Source: Cliona cf. orientalis
Taxonomy: Eukaryota > Porifera > Demospongiae > Clionaida > Clionaidae
DNA: 64,000 nt
Direction of reading: 5' to 3'
Assembly (NCBI GenBank): GCA_963930775.1
Contig: OZ005698.1
Span: 4,284,501-4,348,500 of the forward strand
Shown here: positions 22,336 through 34,639 of the stretch, in pieces
Numbering within the stretch: position 1 is the first letter of the stretch
How the letters are laid out: each line of letters starts with the position of its first letter
Program-made: the position numbers and the translations under genes
Notes under the pieces: generated by a model
Seen by the model: only the letters and a program-made list of their open reading frames with translations
Told to the model about the DNA's origin: nothing
Database searches by the model: none

Positions 22336-22744
22336 AGCAACATATGTAGTGCCCGCTGTGGTGCAGTATGCAAGCTATAAGCATGATAGATGGTCAGAAA
22401 CGTAGTGCACCTAAACTGCCTCAGCTTTCAAGACATCATCAGTCTTCCTTTTTGTGTAAGAGGGGCTGGCACACGAGACTAGCATACCTATCGATTGACA
22501 CTAGTAGATACTATATTATACTAGTATAATAATGACTATCAGACATCAATTACTTTAGTAGTCTTGTACCCATCCTATACCCTATCAATATCACATGAAA
22601 TGAAAAGTGTTTGGTGCATTGCATGAGGCTCAGTAGTCAAGTCTAGCTCTAAAATATTTGCATACTGGCATCGTCAAATCATGCAGTTCTTGATCTAGAA
22701 AAGTTCTCAAATGTCCTGAATATTATACATGTAAGGTAGTCTCA
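22336..22744. other. Unassigned sequence
   Basis: AT-rich, with a short ACTAGTA/TACTAGT palindrome near 22499-22530. No gene is recognised. The 5' end of the DIRS/Ngaro element may extend into it. Confidence 0.4.
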
Positions 22745-22852
22745 AACCTGGACCCCTCCCTTTTCCGCAGCGCTGGATGTATTGCATCACCAGTATGCGG
22801 AAGTTGATGCAATACATCCAGCGCTGCAGAAAGGGAGCTAGGGGTCTGGGTT
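22745..22852. ncRNA. Strong miRNA-precursor-like hairpin
   Basis: The arms at 22745-22789 and 22805-22852 pair over about 40 bp around a 15-nt loop. The loop-proximal 23 bp (GCAGCGCTGGATGTATTGCA then TCA) pair without a mismatch. The stem then continues as CCCTTT/AAAGGG and ACCCC/GGGGT with two small internal loops. No flanking duplication and no second copy were seen. It could be a small-RNA gene or a recent inverted duplication. Transcription is not shown by the sequence. Confidence 0.5.
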
Positions 22853-22903
22853 GACCACATTGGTTGCTGCTGTGGGTGATGATTAATTAATACAAGTGCC
22901 AAC

Positions 22904-24079
22904 TAGAGCTCTGTAGAGCACATACCCCGCGTGCACATAGCGCAACTATTTTTGTGAGTACATGTGAGTAGAAATGTTGCTTGGTTGTATCAAGGGCCCA
23001 TAAGCCCTTGGTTGTATATCGGGCTCCTGGTGATATCAGCCAGGTACACATAGGTATCTTACATCATTTACATTCTGATTCGATAGGGCTTTGCATTCCA
23101 GTCAGTGGATAGCTAGCAGTAAAACGCAATAATATGCCACTAGCATTATTGATGACCTTTACCAGTTCATAATAATATTTGTTACGTGTGCATGAGCAGA
23201 AAGCACAAGGCCTGCCTGCATAATGCATTGAGTGGGCACTATCGATAGGTGTGGTTATGAAGGCTAACAAAAAGGCACTATTTGTGACACTTGTGGACCA
23301 TGTCCCTCAATTCGAAGCACACTGAAGCGCCAAATGTGACTGATTCATTATGCTTACTGACCGATTGTTCAGGTGCCTAGACCTCGAGATATGGTAATTT
23401 TTGTGCTAACCACAAAGACGACACGACTGATTACTTTACCCCTTGCACATGTGCGCGGGGTAATAAGTTGTAACTGTGCTGTCCCTCAAGTAACTAATGA
23501 ATCTGCTTTTGTATACTAGCGCCTCAGTACAATCTCAACAGGTATAGGTGTAGTGTTGCAGTTGGTTGACCTTACTAAGCTAACTAATTTTGTGACCCTA
23601 CCATGTAACTTCAATAGTATAGCAAGCTATAATCGAGTTCCAATGGCATATGTACATGACTCCATTCATATCCATATTGCACATGATTTATTACCCTGCG
23701 CGCATGCGCAAGGTAATCAATTTTGTGTGTGGTCGTCCGCACAAAAATCGCCAGATATGGAGATGTAGGTGTCTGAGCGACTTATAAGTACAGTATATCT
23801 ATCGATATCATCGAAAAACTGGCTTCATTATGCGTCGAATCGTTTGATAAGGTCCATGAGCGTCACAAATACTTCATTTTGTTAGCCACGCCTACCAACA
23901 CTACCCACCATGTGCTTTCTGCTCATGCGCACAACCTTGCACAATATGTAGGTAAAGGTCATCAACAAGCTTATGGCTTATGCTTATGGCTTATGTGTGC
24001 TGCTAGCATGCTGTAGGCATGGCTCTCACATAGATGCTGCAGCGCGTGGGGTACATGTATGTGCTCTATAGAGCTCTAA
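22904..24079. repeat. Palindromic composite: two inverted copies of a 0.4-0.6-kb repeat
   Basis: The outer ends are CTAGAGCTCTGTAGAGCAC and GTGCTCTATAGAGCTCTAA. The left arm runs to about 23466 and the right arm from about 23690, each ending inward at a pyrimidine tract with a GCGCATGTGCG-like palindrome. Both arms hold GAGCAGAAAGCACA and GGTGCCTAGACCTCGA-like blocks. Single copies occur at 27297-27620 and nested at 53575-54162, so the composite is two units in opposite orientation with about 220 bp between them. Confidence 0.65.
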
Positions 24080-26070
24080 TTATTATATTACATGGGGATG
24101 AGTATTGATATTGAAGTCTATGCACCTGAAAAGGCAGCCACAACATTCAGTGGAATCAGTTATTCTGGCCAGCACTTTCCAGTCACTGGAAGTTACTAAT
24201 TCTAATAAACGTTGAATGTAACTGACATTTATGCAACCTTGTATAGCACATCCACTAGAAGTAATGGGGTACAGATACCCCCTGTACAATAATTTGTTGG
24301 TGTTCATCCCCCAGACATAAATGAAAATTCACCCAATTACAATGCATCCATACCACCCCCCTCCAACACAAATCAATATTTGACCAACATACCCCCTTCC
24401 CTTCATTATCCATCATCCATAGGGGGTATATGCTTATTAAATGGAATAGCCCAATTCAGTTTAGGTAAGCTAGCTTTCAGTTTGTATACTGACATAGCCA
24501 GGTGCCTTCCCCCTACACCTACATGTAGATCATGCACCGACTCTAAAGAGACTTAAACAGCACCATAACCATGTTCAGGTACACTGGTGCGGGGTACGTA
24601 GTTCAATACTCCCAATATTGAGCAGGCACACACAGTAATTAAGCCCATGCTACACACGCACATGAGTCATGCATGCATGCATGTATGGCGGGGAGGGTTC
24701 TGCACTCAAGTGCATTCATTGCAATTGTCTATCATCCCTGCAGCTGCTCTGCACAATGTAGAAGCCCTAATAATGAAGCACATGATAGCTAGTTACTTGT
24801 TTAGGGATAAAAAAGGAAACATCAAAATTACCTACTCTGAGAGTCAGGAGTAGCCTTGTCCCCAGACTCCCCTGAGACCCTCACTTTCGCTGAGCATTCC
24901 AAATATTTTCATGCTTATTGTGAGTAATTGAACTTTGGACATATCAAACGGCACCTAGCTATAGCTAATTCAGAATAATGAACTGTAAAATTTACTATAA
25001 TCAGTCTTTCTGATGGCTAACTATGGAAAAATAGAAAATCTTAGTCAAAAATGTAAGGTGCCCAGAAAGGCGAAAAAGCAACTTTTCAATGTTAATGTGA
25101 ATGCCCAGCCACTCTGAAGCACATGGTGGCCTGCAGTGATGGCTGTACATGTATACATGTGATCATTGCACACCTTTCATGTGTGGACTTGCACCACAGG
25201 GTGATTGGGATATTGTTCAAACTGTGCAGAACAATGAGCATATACTATAATATGTATAGTAAGAGCTAGCTGAGACAACATGTAGGGGAGTCAAATTATC
25301 CTGGAGGGAGTCATTTATTCCTTAGGTAGCAATTAATGACTGGGAATTCAGTTCTATCTAGGTTAAAATGAAGGGAGCCAGGTCATTTGAGTCTAGGCTA
25401 GAATGACTGGGGAGTCATTATGAGGGGGAGTCATCTCCACCTATGTCACAGTACCAGGCTCTCCCTCTCATTCGATTTTTCACGTTTAATATTTGCGCAC
25501 CAAAAAATGAGAAAATTAAGGAGAGCTGGGAACAAGGCTACTCTTTTAGTCTCAAATCCAGAACCCTAGTGCTAGCTGGGTGTGTGCTAGTGATCCAGTA
25601 CTGTGGAAATAGGAGGGGTCTGGGTTTGAGATCAAGGTACATGTACAATGTCCAGTTGTCTTCGAGTCAGGCAGAATACACTACCTAGTGTTTCCTAGAG
25701 CTGATAGACCATATGAATAGTAAGAACATGCAGAGGTGTATGGTTATTGGTCATAAACAGCAGGACACATAATAAGTAATAGAGACCAATCTGATAGCAT
25801 CACATTAGTATACTCCACAGACATGGATCAACAACTAAGGTCTATTGGCTGATACATATCTAATTCATTTCACCTGTGAAGAGAGAGCTCTCAGCAGAGG
25901 GAAGCAACGGATGATAAGCTGGTGCATGAGGACAGAGATCAAAATTAAGACCCTTTCTACATCGTCAGGAGCAGAGAAAAAGATGAATTTTGCCAATGGA
26001 AAAGAAAATTGCTTGATGCACCGCAAAATGAAGTCGCTAACAAAAACTGCTCTGCACTGCAAGTTGAATT
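24080..26070. other. About 2 kb with no recognised feature
   Basis: The segment 25285-25440 repeats the phrase GGGAGTCAT several times in a degenerate way. Open frames up to 82 codons show no recognisable domain or splice context. Confidence 0.45.
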
Positions 26071-26560
26071 TACCGTACTCGCTCTAATTATTCGAACATT
26101 CTAATAGCCTGAACGGCAAGTTTAAGTAATTTATTTCCTTCCTAATTCGTCGAACATCTTGAATTTCAAGTTTTCTCATCCGCTCTAAATCAACTGAACA
26201 GCCACGCGGTATGGCATGGCAGGAGCTCGAGACAACTCTTCCACGTTCATTGAAGAGTGTGGCTACCACATCTTGGACAGCATATAAGAGTGGAAAGGTA
26301 ACACAGATGGTGATCATTTTGCGATCGCTCCTGAGAGCACAGCGATACTGAGAACTCTAGAGCTGACAATGATAAACCTATAGTTGGACATCGACTGCTG
26401 TTTCTTTGTCGCTATAATAGTGCTTTCTCCATTTGCACCGGATCCGTTTTATTTACACTCGAAAAAACGATTGCCCGAATTTATTTACTTTCTATTTAAC
26501 ACCGAACGGCGATATTAATAATTATTTTTGGCCGTTCGGATAATTAAAGCGAGTACGGTA
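26071..26560. mobile_element. 490-bp MITE with TACCGTACTCGCTCTAAT ends
   Basis: TACCGTACTCGCTCTAATTA and its counterpart near 26533-26560 (TAATTAAAGCGAGTACGGTA) bound the element. The ends resemble in form those at 49824, 51133, 13929 and 11081 (all TACCGTA), so one transposase group may mobilise several families. Confidence 0.75.
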
Positions 26561-26629
26561 AGTACGTCACCGAGATAGTGACTATATACTACTCAAAGCA
26601 TCACTTTAAATACCCACTAGAACTGGGCC

Positions 26630-28440
26630 AAACCATCCATGAATGACACTACATAGTACACCTACATTGCACAGTAGACACACAATGCAAGCAGGGAGCT
26701 TATAAGAAAGCACGCCATTCTAAATAATGCATACTAAAACTGCAAACATTGCAAATGCATGGCTTCCCCATACAAACATATATGGAAATAAGGTGTGAAT
26801 CAAGTCTAGGCATTCTGCATATGCCCCATGCAGGCATTTGGTCCCAACCACTCCCCAGAGCAACAGATATAGTTCAGCTACACTGGATATTGTAGCTATA
26901 TATGGCTGACCAAATCGGGTAAAGGTCGTCACGTCCATGTGCATGCGTATCCATGCCCACCCCCTAAAATGCTAGCTAGTAGCTTTAAATTCTAAGGTGT
27001 GAATCAGAAGTCTCTCGATCAGTTCGTTACCTGAACCATTCTGTGTACCCATATAAATTAAATGATATACTCTTCATTAATGTACTGCTCTCTAGAGCCC
27101 CCAGTAATTAATTAATTTTATCCCTATACTAGCTTGACTACATGTACTTCTTTGTGTCTGTATAATTTCTGAGTTTTCTCAGAGGAGTCTCTTGCATTTT
27201 ATGGCTGCATTAGTACTTCCGGACAATTGTTCTTTTCTGCTTAGTGTATCAGCTTGCTTGTTATACACTAAGTAGAGAATTCATGGGAGTACTGGAGGCC
27301 CGCGCGCATGTGCAAGGGGTAAAGTAATTGGTTTTGTCTGTCGTCTGTCATCGTTGGCACAAAAATCGCCAGATCTGGAGATCTAGGCGTCTAAGTACAG
27401 CTTATCCGTCGATATGATCGAAAAACTGGCTGCATTTGCTTGGAATTGTTTGGCAAGGTCCATGAGCGTCGCGTTTTGTTGGCCATGCCTATCAACACTA
27501 CCCACCATGTGCTTTCTGCTCATGTGCACAACCAGGCACAATATGCGGGTAAAGGTCGTCAACAGACTGCATCGAGTTCGAGCTGTCTCACATCAACGCT
27601 GCAGCACATGGGGTATGTGCACATCTCTCTAGTTTTGTTTGTATGGGCATGCAGAATGGGTCGAAGTAATGTTTGACCTGAAGTGATCCACGCCTTGTAT
27701 TCTAGTTACGGCCCTTTGAAGTATCCCGATGTTTGTATAAGAAGCCATGCATTTGCAATGTTTTCCACCCATGTACTGATTGTGTGCGCAATAATGTGAC
27801 GACCTTTACCCATTTTTGTCAAAATTGAAGTTTAGGCTGCCTGCAGAGGAGGTTGGTCACGATTCTCGTGGAACGTGCATTTTATTATCATACGCAATGT
27901 ATTGTTTTTGCTGACTCATCGGATTGACCTGGGTTGCGTGGGCATACATTGCAGCCTATGGCAAACGTATTTTAATTACAGTCCATGACCAACCTCCTCT
28001 GGGCTGCCTGCTTGCATTGTATGGGTCTATTATATGCATTCAGCTCAACTATGTGGTGGTTTCTTTTTCCACTTAGTAGTGTGTCCGCTTCTTGAAAAGA
28101 ACTGAAAAGAATGGATTGCACCTGGAAATTTGATGGAACAAAATTTTGATTCACACCTTAAAATTAAATATGTGTCACTTGGAAGCTTCCCCATGTTAGA
28201 GCATAGGGAAGTCATGCATTTGCAATGTTTTCCACCCACGTTCTATGCAAGGCAGGAGGTCAAAGGTGAGGCCATGCCAGTTATTGAGGCCAATGTGATC
28301 GAGAGGACTGTACGGCTGGATGGAAGTTGACGATGGTTTGAAGCGGATGTGGTTGCAGTGACGTGATGTTACCCCACCGACACAGAAAATGAGGCGAGTT
28401 TGTGTGGGCGGTGTCATAGAATAGCCTTGAAGGATTTATG
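26630..28440. repeat. Repeat nest: ACACTAAGCAG family and single units of the 22904 composite
   Basis: Blocks of the ACACTAAGCAGAAAA family lie at 26630-27270 and 27680-28310. Two ends face each other around 27233-27277 (TTTTCTGCTTAGTGTA and TACACTAAGTAGAG). The stretch 27297-27620 is one unit of the composite repeat. The stretch 28255-28430 matches 13500-13800 in inverted orientation. Confidence 0.55.
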
Positions 28441-29233
28441 TTAATCTTTTTTTTTCAATCGCACCGGAAATAAACAGTTTGGGGCGGTACCATGCTGCAC
28501 GAAATTTGGTGTAAAAACCGCACATTTTCAACAATATACTGCACGCATACACGTTCCTTTTCTCCTGGGTACTTTAATTATACATGGAATATACAATCTG
28601 TTCAGTCAGTTGGAGGTCCATTATTTCACTTAGAAATCCTTCAGTTTACTTATAGACCTCTTGGAGAGGTAGGTTTTTTATTGGGCTGCCAACAGAGGAG
28701 GTAGGACATGATCATGTGCGAGCCCAAAATTGCTTTGTCAGCAAACTATTCCCACAGTGATGCAATACAAAACAGCAAGTCTCACCAATAGTAAGACTGG
28801 CTTGACCGTTGCTCGGCGTCAATGTTATAAAGGTGATCTCCAGTTGATTTAGAGCCTGAGCCCCGCAATTTGGCACTGCTAGCAACGTTGAAAGTCTTCA
28901 TCTAAAAATGCAAAACTGATACTGATCCAGCCTATAGGAATCGTAAGGTACCTACATAAATCCTTTCTAAAATCTGTACTACCTAATCATTGGCTAAATC
29001 CCTGTTCGGAGTGAGCATTAACTTGAGTACACCATACTCTGCATAAGAACGGCTGAATCAACAAATTAAACACGCCATTAAATTCCTGAGCAATCATGTA
29101 CGATCATGTCAGACCTCTGGGCTGCCAAGGGCAAAGAGAGATGCACAGTGCAACAGTAGCCTAGTCTCCAGGCTACGGGTATACAGTTGCTACAATATTC
29201 AGAGACTTCATGTAATGGTCTGTATGCTTTTAA
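28441..29233. other. Unassigned sequence
   Basis: An open frame at 28492-28704 on the plus strand has a GAG/GTAGGT donor-like site near 28668, but no domain was recognised. Confidence 0.35.
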
Positions 29234-29490
29234 GAGACCCTCGGGCCTTCAGTAGCACCCTCACTTCACTATAGCTCCCGGACCTGTGGGCAGTGCGCCA
29301 GTGCCTCCAAGCTACTCTCCTGTCTATCTGTATAAGTATTCCATTTGTTCAGTATTTTGCATCCATTTTCAGTATTTTACAAAGGGCTCCATACGTATGT
29401 TTACTGAATTCTCCGTTTTCAGTAATTTTTTTCAGTATTTACGGTCAGAATTCAATAAAAATACTGAAAAATCCGTATACTGTGGGTCTC
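29234..29490. mobile_element. 257-bp MITE at a TTAA target
   Basis: GAGACCCTCGGG and CTGTGGGTCTC begin and end the element, and TTAA lies directly outside both ends (29230-29233 and 29491-29494). TTAA duplication is the mark of piggyBac and Kolobok elements. The interior repeats TTCAGTATTTT. Confidence 0.65.
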
Positions 29491-30258
29491 TTAAAACACA
29501 GAGACCTTGGACTGTATATCAACTAAACTACTAAAATTTAATATTTATAAAATTGTTTTACTATCCCTGAAACTTATTTAAATGTCTGCAGGTGTATTTG
29601 GATTCTGACATACTATAGTCACAGGATGGATATGGACGCTTATTATAGCCAGAAGTGTTCATTTAAAGTTCTCAATGGACTCCATGAAAGCTAAGGGAGG
29701 GGCCATCTAGGCCACACCCACAACAACAGTTTTGAAGCCAGAACGCTACGTGTGGCCCTCGACTGCCAGCCAATGTCTATAGGCAAAAACTGATGTAAAA
29801 ATTTGAGAAACAACGATTTTAGCTAGGCCAGACTAGACATTTACATACAAAGTGGTTTTATTATTTGTTCATGAAACTGTACCGCAACACTAAGCAGAAT
29901 TAAAAAAAAAAACCGTCTGGAAATCACTACATTGCATGCATAGTAGAGAAGGCTCCTTATATAATTATACACTGCAGTTTTGAGCAAATCAAGCAAACCA
30001 CTGGGTAGTGTTTTGAAGTGTGGATCATGCTCCAACAAAGACTCAGTAAGGAATCTCAACTCCGTACAGTTTAGGCTGAGGTGGCAGGACTCTGAGAGGG
30101 GCACATATGAAAGTAGGGTACCTGAAAAATAACATTTGGGCTACCCTACAAAATTAATATTGTAATTATGGGAACACATATCTAAAGGTATGAATCAAAA
30201 TACAAAGATTAAACTTCAAGTTTTGATCTGCAACTGAAGCTAATTCTTCTTAATTATA
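29491..30258. other. Mostly unassigned, with part of an ACACTAAGCAG-family element
   Basis: An ACACTAAGCAGAATTAAAA end with CGTCTGGAAATCACTAC is present at about 29886-29935. The rest shows no gene. Confidence 0.4.
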
Positions 30259-30787
30259 CAGTAGGAGGCATAAAAATGGTGATGTTTCCATCCCGTTCCA
30301 TTCAACAGAAAATGGGAATTGAACGGGAGGCAGAGCAGGCAACAAATGGTGTGACCGACTACGCGAACCGTAGCTACCTCAAACTACACACCAGAGGAGT
30401 CCAAGAAAGCCGAAAGGAGTACTATATACTTCAGTCGATCTGCTAGTTGTAGAGGTGATTTGAATCAATCAGCGATCTGAGGTCGATCGATTGACGATAG
30501 CGAAAATCACTCGCAGTCAAGCAGTGATCGCAAAATACGCTCAAATCAGAAGAGCGGCAGCAGCACCATGTCCCAGCAAAGTTTAGAAGACAGTGGCAGT
30601 GTAAAAGCATCAATTCTAGGTCCACAAGTGAATGAGCTAGCTCTGGTTCTTGACACATTAGGTAAGACGCGCCCAACATGTTAATTGGATCGCTTGCGCG
30701 TGCAAAACGGGAATTGAACGGCGAACAGCACAGGACGTATTCCATTTAGACGGAACGGAAACGTCACCTTTTTTATGCCTCCTACTG
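30259..30787 (+). mobile_element. 529-bp Tc1-like non-autonomous element carrying an exon (copy 1)
   Basis: CAGTAGGAGGC and GCCTCCTACTG bound the element, each flanked by TA. The inner inverted repeat continues as AAATGGTGATGTTTCC/GGAAACGTCACCTTTTT. The interior holds ATG-SQQSLEDSGSVKASILG on the plus strand, ending near a TTAG/GTAAGA donor (about 30662). Equivalent coding blocks occur in the copies at 47693 and 62519. Confidence 0.8.
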
Positions 30788-31299
30788 TAGTGACCAGCTG
30801 CAGAAATGGCCCCAAGAGGAAAGACTGATAATCATGCCCATGCACATTAAAGGAAGTTTCTTTCATGAGAAGCTTCACATGGGGCACTCAGAATGGACAA
30901 CACCTGGACATTTTTAGGAAGCAGAATTTTGATTCACACCTTAGAATTAGTTATATGGAACGTTCCCATAACATATCATTGCTTGTACAGAAAGCCATGC
31001 ATTCACACTACATGACAGTCCGTTATAATGGAGGAACCTCCTAAAACCCACTTGCACCAACATATATTCCTATTTTTAAGCTGCAGCCGTTATCAATGCA
31101 TGGATATATTGTGCATAGTAAGATATTAAATATTATTGATAATTTGACAATGCAAAAGTTCATTCTAAAGTCATGTATGCAAATGTAACAATTCTTAATC
31201 ATCAATAAAGAACATTCCAACCAATTTCTCCTTGGCACAGTCATTTGCACCCAGTCTCCTTGCCTATTGTCAGATTGATGTACATATAAATAAACTGAA

Positions 31300-31960
31300 T
31301 ATGTGACCAGATACGGGAAAATGCACGGTATAGGTTTTTTTTTGGAAAATCAAGTTTGATGATGTTTGATAAGCTCTACCATAGAGCTAACCCAATTCAA
31401 GTGTTAGGCTGATCGTGCGCTTTGCTGTGGAGATAAACGCTTTGTTTGCGATCACGCCACACCCCAATAATCAAATTACAGTCTGAAGGTATTGCTATGC
31501 ACACGCATGGCATTTCCGCCTACTGTGCGTGAACCAGAAAACAGGCCCTGGGAGGGGCCATGAAATAAACAAAGATTGTCAAACATCGTCGTCCACGACG
31601 ACAGCCACTTGTTCTTTGATGCCCAAGAAGCTTAAAAGGTGAGCAAACTTACAGTAGTTCAATGAATCTAGCTGTATCTGGATAACCCGTTTGTGGGAAT
31701 TCTTATCAGCACCCTTATCAACGGGCTCCAGGTACAGCAGCTATACCAACTGGGGGTGGAGTCAGAATGATGGCTTATTTCACCTTTGTATCTCAGAACT
31801 AGCCTCCGTAGATGACAGAAACAGTTAGAAGAAGGGTTGTTTGACATGGATATGACAAAATCTGGACTTCGACAAATTTCGATTTGAGATACTAAAAATG
31901 TGCATTGTGCAAATTGCACACAGATCCCTTATGGAGGGTTTTCCCAAATCTGGTCACATA
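31300..31960. mobile_element. 661-bp MITE with TATGTGACCAGAT ends
   Basis: TATGTGACCAGATACGGGAA at the left and TTCCCAAATCTGGTCACATA at the right are inverted with two mismatches. The only open frame inside (31668-31919, minus) is not recognisable. No transposase. Confidence 0.75.
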
Positions 31961-32584
31961 TTATGATATAATATATTCAATATAACCTCTAATAATGAGC
32001 AAAGAAACAATTACTGCAATACTGAAATGGAATTAAAACCTAAGAATATTATAGTAATAATATTACTACTGTGTTGTAAACTCTACAACCATAACAAGGC
32101 ATATTATCCAGGGTGTAGCGGTCTGTTCTTTTAGGGGTGCACCAGCACCCATCCATTCCTATGTCACTGAAGTTATGTCATATAGCAATGACTTGGAGTA
32201 AAGCGTTCGCCCTCACACTACAGTAACAGACTCACGTTTGCCCTGGGCCTGCCAGGTTAATCCAGGGTGTTTTTATGTCGTACGTGGTGAAAAGGCAGTG
32301 GAAATAACAAAGACCACCTTGGGTTAGTGCCAGATAACTATACAGGGTTTTGCAGAATTCTTGCAACAGGGGATTGTGCTAACTTCCATATACGGAAGTA
32401 GATAGTTAAAGGCAGCTTTACATAAGGACATAAGCATACACACCAGTGCAGACAGATAGCACTGCATGTGGCCACACACAGGTGCATATATACACATGAA
32501 CCACACATGCACAAATAGGCTAGATTATACACTGCAGGTTTGGGGGACTTGGTATAGATTCAAATATTAAACAAGAAGGATTTT
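31961..32584. other. Unassigned sequence before the second DDE_3 transposon
   Basis: It probably contains the left end of the transposon that follows, but no inverted repeat matching a right end was found. Confidence 0.35.
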
Positions 32585-34048
32585 ATGATGTCTTGTGAGC
32601 CAAAGAGAACATCAGCTTATTCAAATGGCCTTAGAATGCGTATAATGTACATGGTGGAAATGCAACATAAACCTTATCGTGAGGTGGCTGAAAATCTAGC
32701 AGTTGATCCATCTACTGTGTATAAAACAGTCAATCTTTTCAGTGATTGAGTCTGAGAACGTTAACAAAAGGAATTACCCACCAAATAAAGGCACTGTTGT
32801 ATTAACAAACAAATAAGCTGATTATTATTGAGACCGTGTTAGAACAGCCAGAGGTATACATGCATGAGATCAGGGACACACTCATTAGTGAGACAGGCAC
32901 AGAAGTAGACATCAGTAACATCTGGAAATTTCTACGAACCTCAAATATCACCAGACAAAAAATGGTCCTGGTTGCAAAATAAAGGAGTGATTATCTTAGG
33001 GCTGAGTATACTCAAGACATGCAAATATTCAGTGGCCATCCTGAAATGCTGATACCGTATTTATTAGAATACTAGCCGCGGCTACTATTAATTTCAGCCT
33101 TGCTGGAGTGCGGCTACTAATCAAGGGTGGCTCTTATTCGAGGAAGGCTTTTATTTATTTTGGAGAGATACCTTTGCGCCGAGCGCTTTGTGCCGATCCG
33201 GTGGTATCTTGTTGTGATAGACTAGTTTTTCAGGACTACTTTTTGAATAGTCGAGATATTATGATCGAAAAACAGCAGCAGAACCAAGCCAGGGACGTCT
33301 TCTGTCATGCTTTTGCCTTGAACCGACGATTGTTCATGGCGAGCGAATGTGGCCACACCCACTTAATTGTGTTCACACATGCGTGCGGCTACTATTTCTT
33401 TGGCGAAGCTCCAGGTGCGGCTACTATTCGAGGGCGGCTACTATTCGGGGTGCGGCTTCTATTCGAATAAACACGGTATTTATCGATGAAATGGGAAAGG
33501 ATAGAAGGAATTGTATGAGAAGATTTGGTTACAGTGTGCGTGGTAAGCCTCCTCTAAGAAACTCCTGGTATGGGGTCAGAGTGTCAGCCATAGCAGCTAT
33601 GTCCACCAATGGAATCACTGATTGCCACACTGTATGTTCCTCTGTTAATGGTGACGAATTTATGTACTTTTTGCAGCATATCCTAGTTCCACACCTCCAA
33701 CCATTTGATGGAGTAAATCCTCACGGTGTAGTTGTGATGGATAACGCCTCAATCCATCATGTGGATAGGGCTGTGCAACTTATTGAGGCTACTGGTGAAC
33801 TAGTTCAATTCTTCCCACCTTATAGCCCCGAACTCAATCCAATTGAGGAAGCTTTTTCTATGCTTAAATCAACATTACAAGCCAATGAACAGTTATTGGA
33901 CATTGATTGTGAATCACTTGTACTGTGCGTATTTACAGCAATTACACCAGATGACTGTAGACATTGGATATACACACTGGATATTTTTAATTATCATCAC
34001 TTTATGGATTTTGTACAAGAATTGATGATTTTCATCATCACATCCTAA
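32585..34048 (+). pseudogene. DDE_3 (IS630/Tc1-superfamily) transposase, interrupted copy
   Basis: The start is ATG at 32585 or 32588. An N-terminal HTH (YREVAENLAVDPSTVYKTVNLF) is followed by a spacer and the catalytic core: FIDEMGKDRRN (first Asp), VVVMDNASIHHVD (second Asp) and YSPELNPIEEAF (Glu), again DD34E. A 422-bp TIR element sits between CTGATA and TTTATCGATG of the coding sequence, just before the first catalytic Asp. A stop interrupts the frame after the HTH (LFSD, near 32746). The C-terminal half from 33478 is open for about 190 codons. It is a close relative of the transposase at 373-1344 and shares its neighbour-gene layout. Confidence 0.85.
33055..33476. mobile_element. 422-bp MITE nested in the transposase, with TA duplication
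   Basis: The ends CCGTATTTATTAGAATAC and TATTCGAATAAACACGG are inverted and flanked by TA (33053-33054 and 33477-33478). Removing it joins CTGATA to TTTATCGATG, which restores the expected LIFIDE reading. A second copy of about 390 bp lies at 46982-47371. Its open frame is an incidental read-through of TIR sequence. Confidence 0.9.
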
Positions 34049-34114
34049 AGTGTTTGCTGTCAAACTAAATTTTATGGTATATATATCAAGATCAACAATT
34101 ACATAATCCTGTCA

Positions 34115-34618
34115 TCAAAATGAGTCATTTAATCTCCTTGAGGGTACACAATATTTTTTTCCTTTTGCTCCAAAAACTGTCTCACTGAGCACAGCATCCT
34201 GATATAATTCATTAAATGATTATAGATTGTCCAAAGAGCACTTGCGTAGTTTAGCGGAACTCATTGGCAAAAATGAGTTAGAACCAGGCAGTTTTATGTC
34301 GCTGGAATGTTTGCTAGGTGAGCCAGTAGGTTGTGGAGGCTGAACTGTTTGTGCACTACCAAAAATGGTAGCAGCGTGCATCTCCTATATTAGCTTTTTT
34401 TTAGTGGGAGTTGGAGAACCAGTAATGAGTGGAATTGCAGGAGGATTTTCATAATCATCATGGCGACCTTTATCAATCATCTTTGCCCACAACCTACGCT
34501 TGGGGTTTGCCATGTCGGGATGTTTACTCTTTAGCTCCTTAAATATGATATCAACATTGTCCAGCTCCAAAGAGGCGCCAGCAGACGCTATAGCACCATC
34601 AGTTTTCCTTTTTTTCTG
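34115..34618 (-). pseudogene. Accessory gene convergent with the DDE_3 transposase
   Basis: On the minus strand, after a C-rich tract ending CCCCAG (possible acceptor, about 34619), the frame reads KKRKTDGAIASAGASLE. It continues as a compact region (IIFKELKSKHPDMANPKRRL, then WAKMI, then YENPPAIPLITG), a Pro/Ser-rich linker, and a C-terminal helical motif (LDNL, then SFNELYQDAVLSETVF). The stop is TGA 34115-34117. Two in-frame stops interrupt it. The basic start looks like a nuclear localisation signal. The C-terminal motif follows the same pattern as the gene at 1-267 (SHOCT-like). It ends 67 bp from the transposase stop, tail to tail. Function is not known to me. Confidence 0.6.
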
Positions 34619-34639
34619 GGGGAGGGGGGGTGGAGGGAG

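Noticed and set aside
33108-33470. 120-codon plus-strand frame
   Set aside because: It lies inside the nested MITE at 33055-33476 and reads through its TIR-related sequence. The second copy does not keep it.
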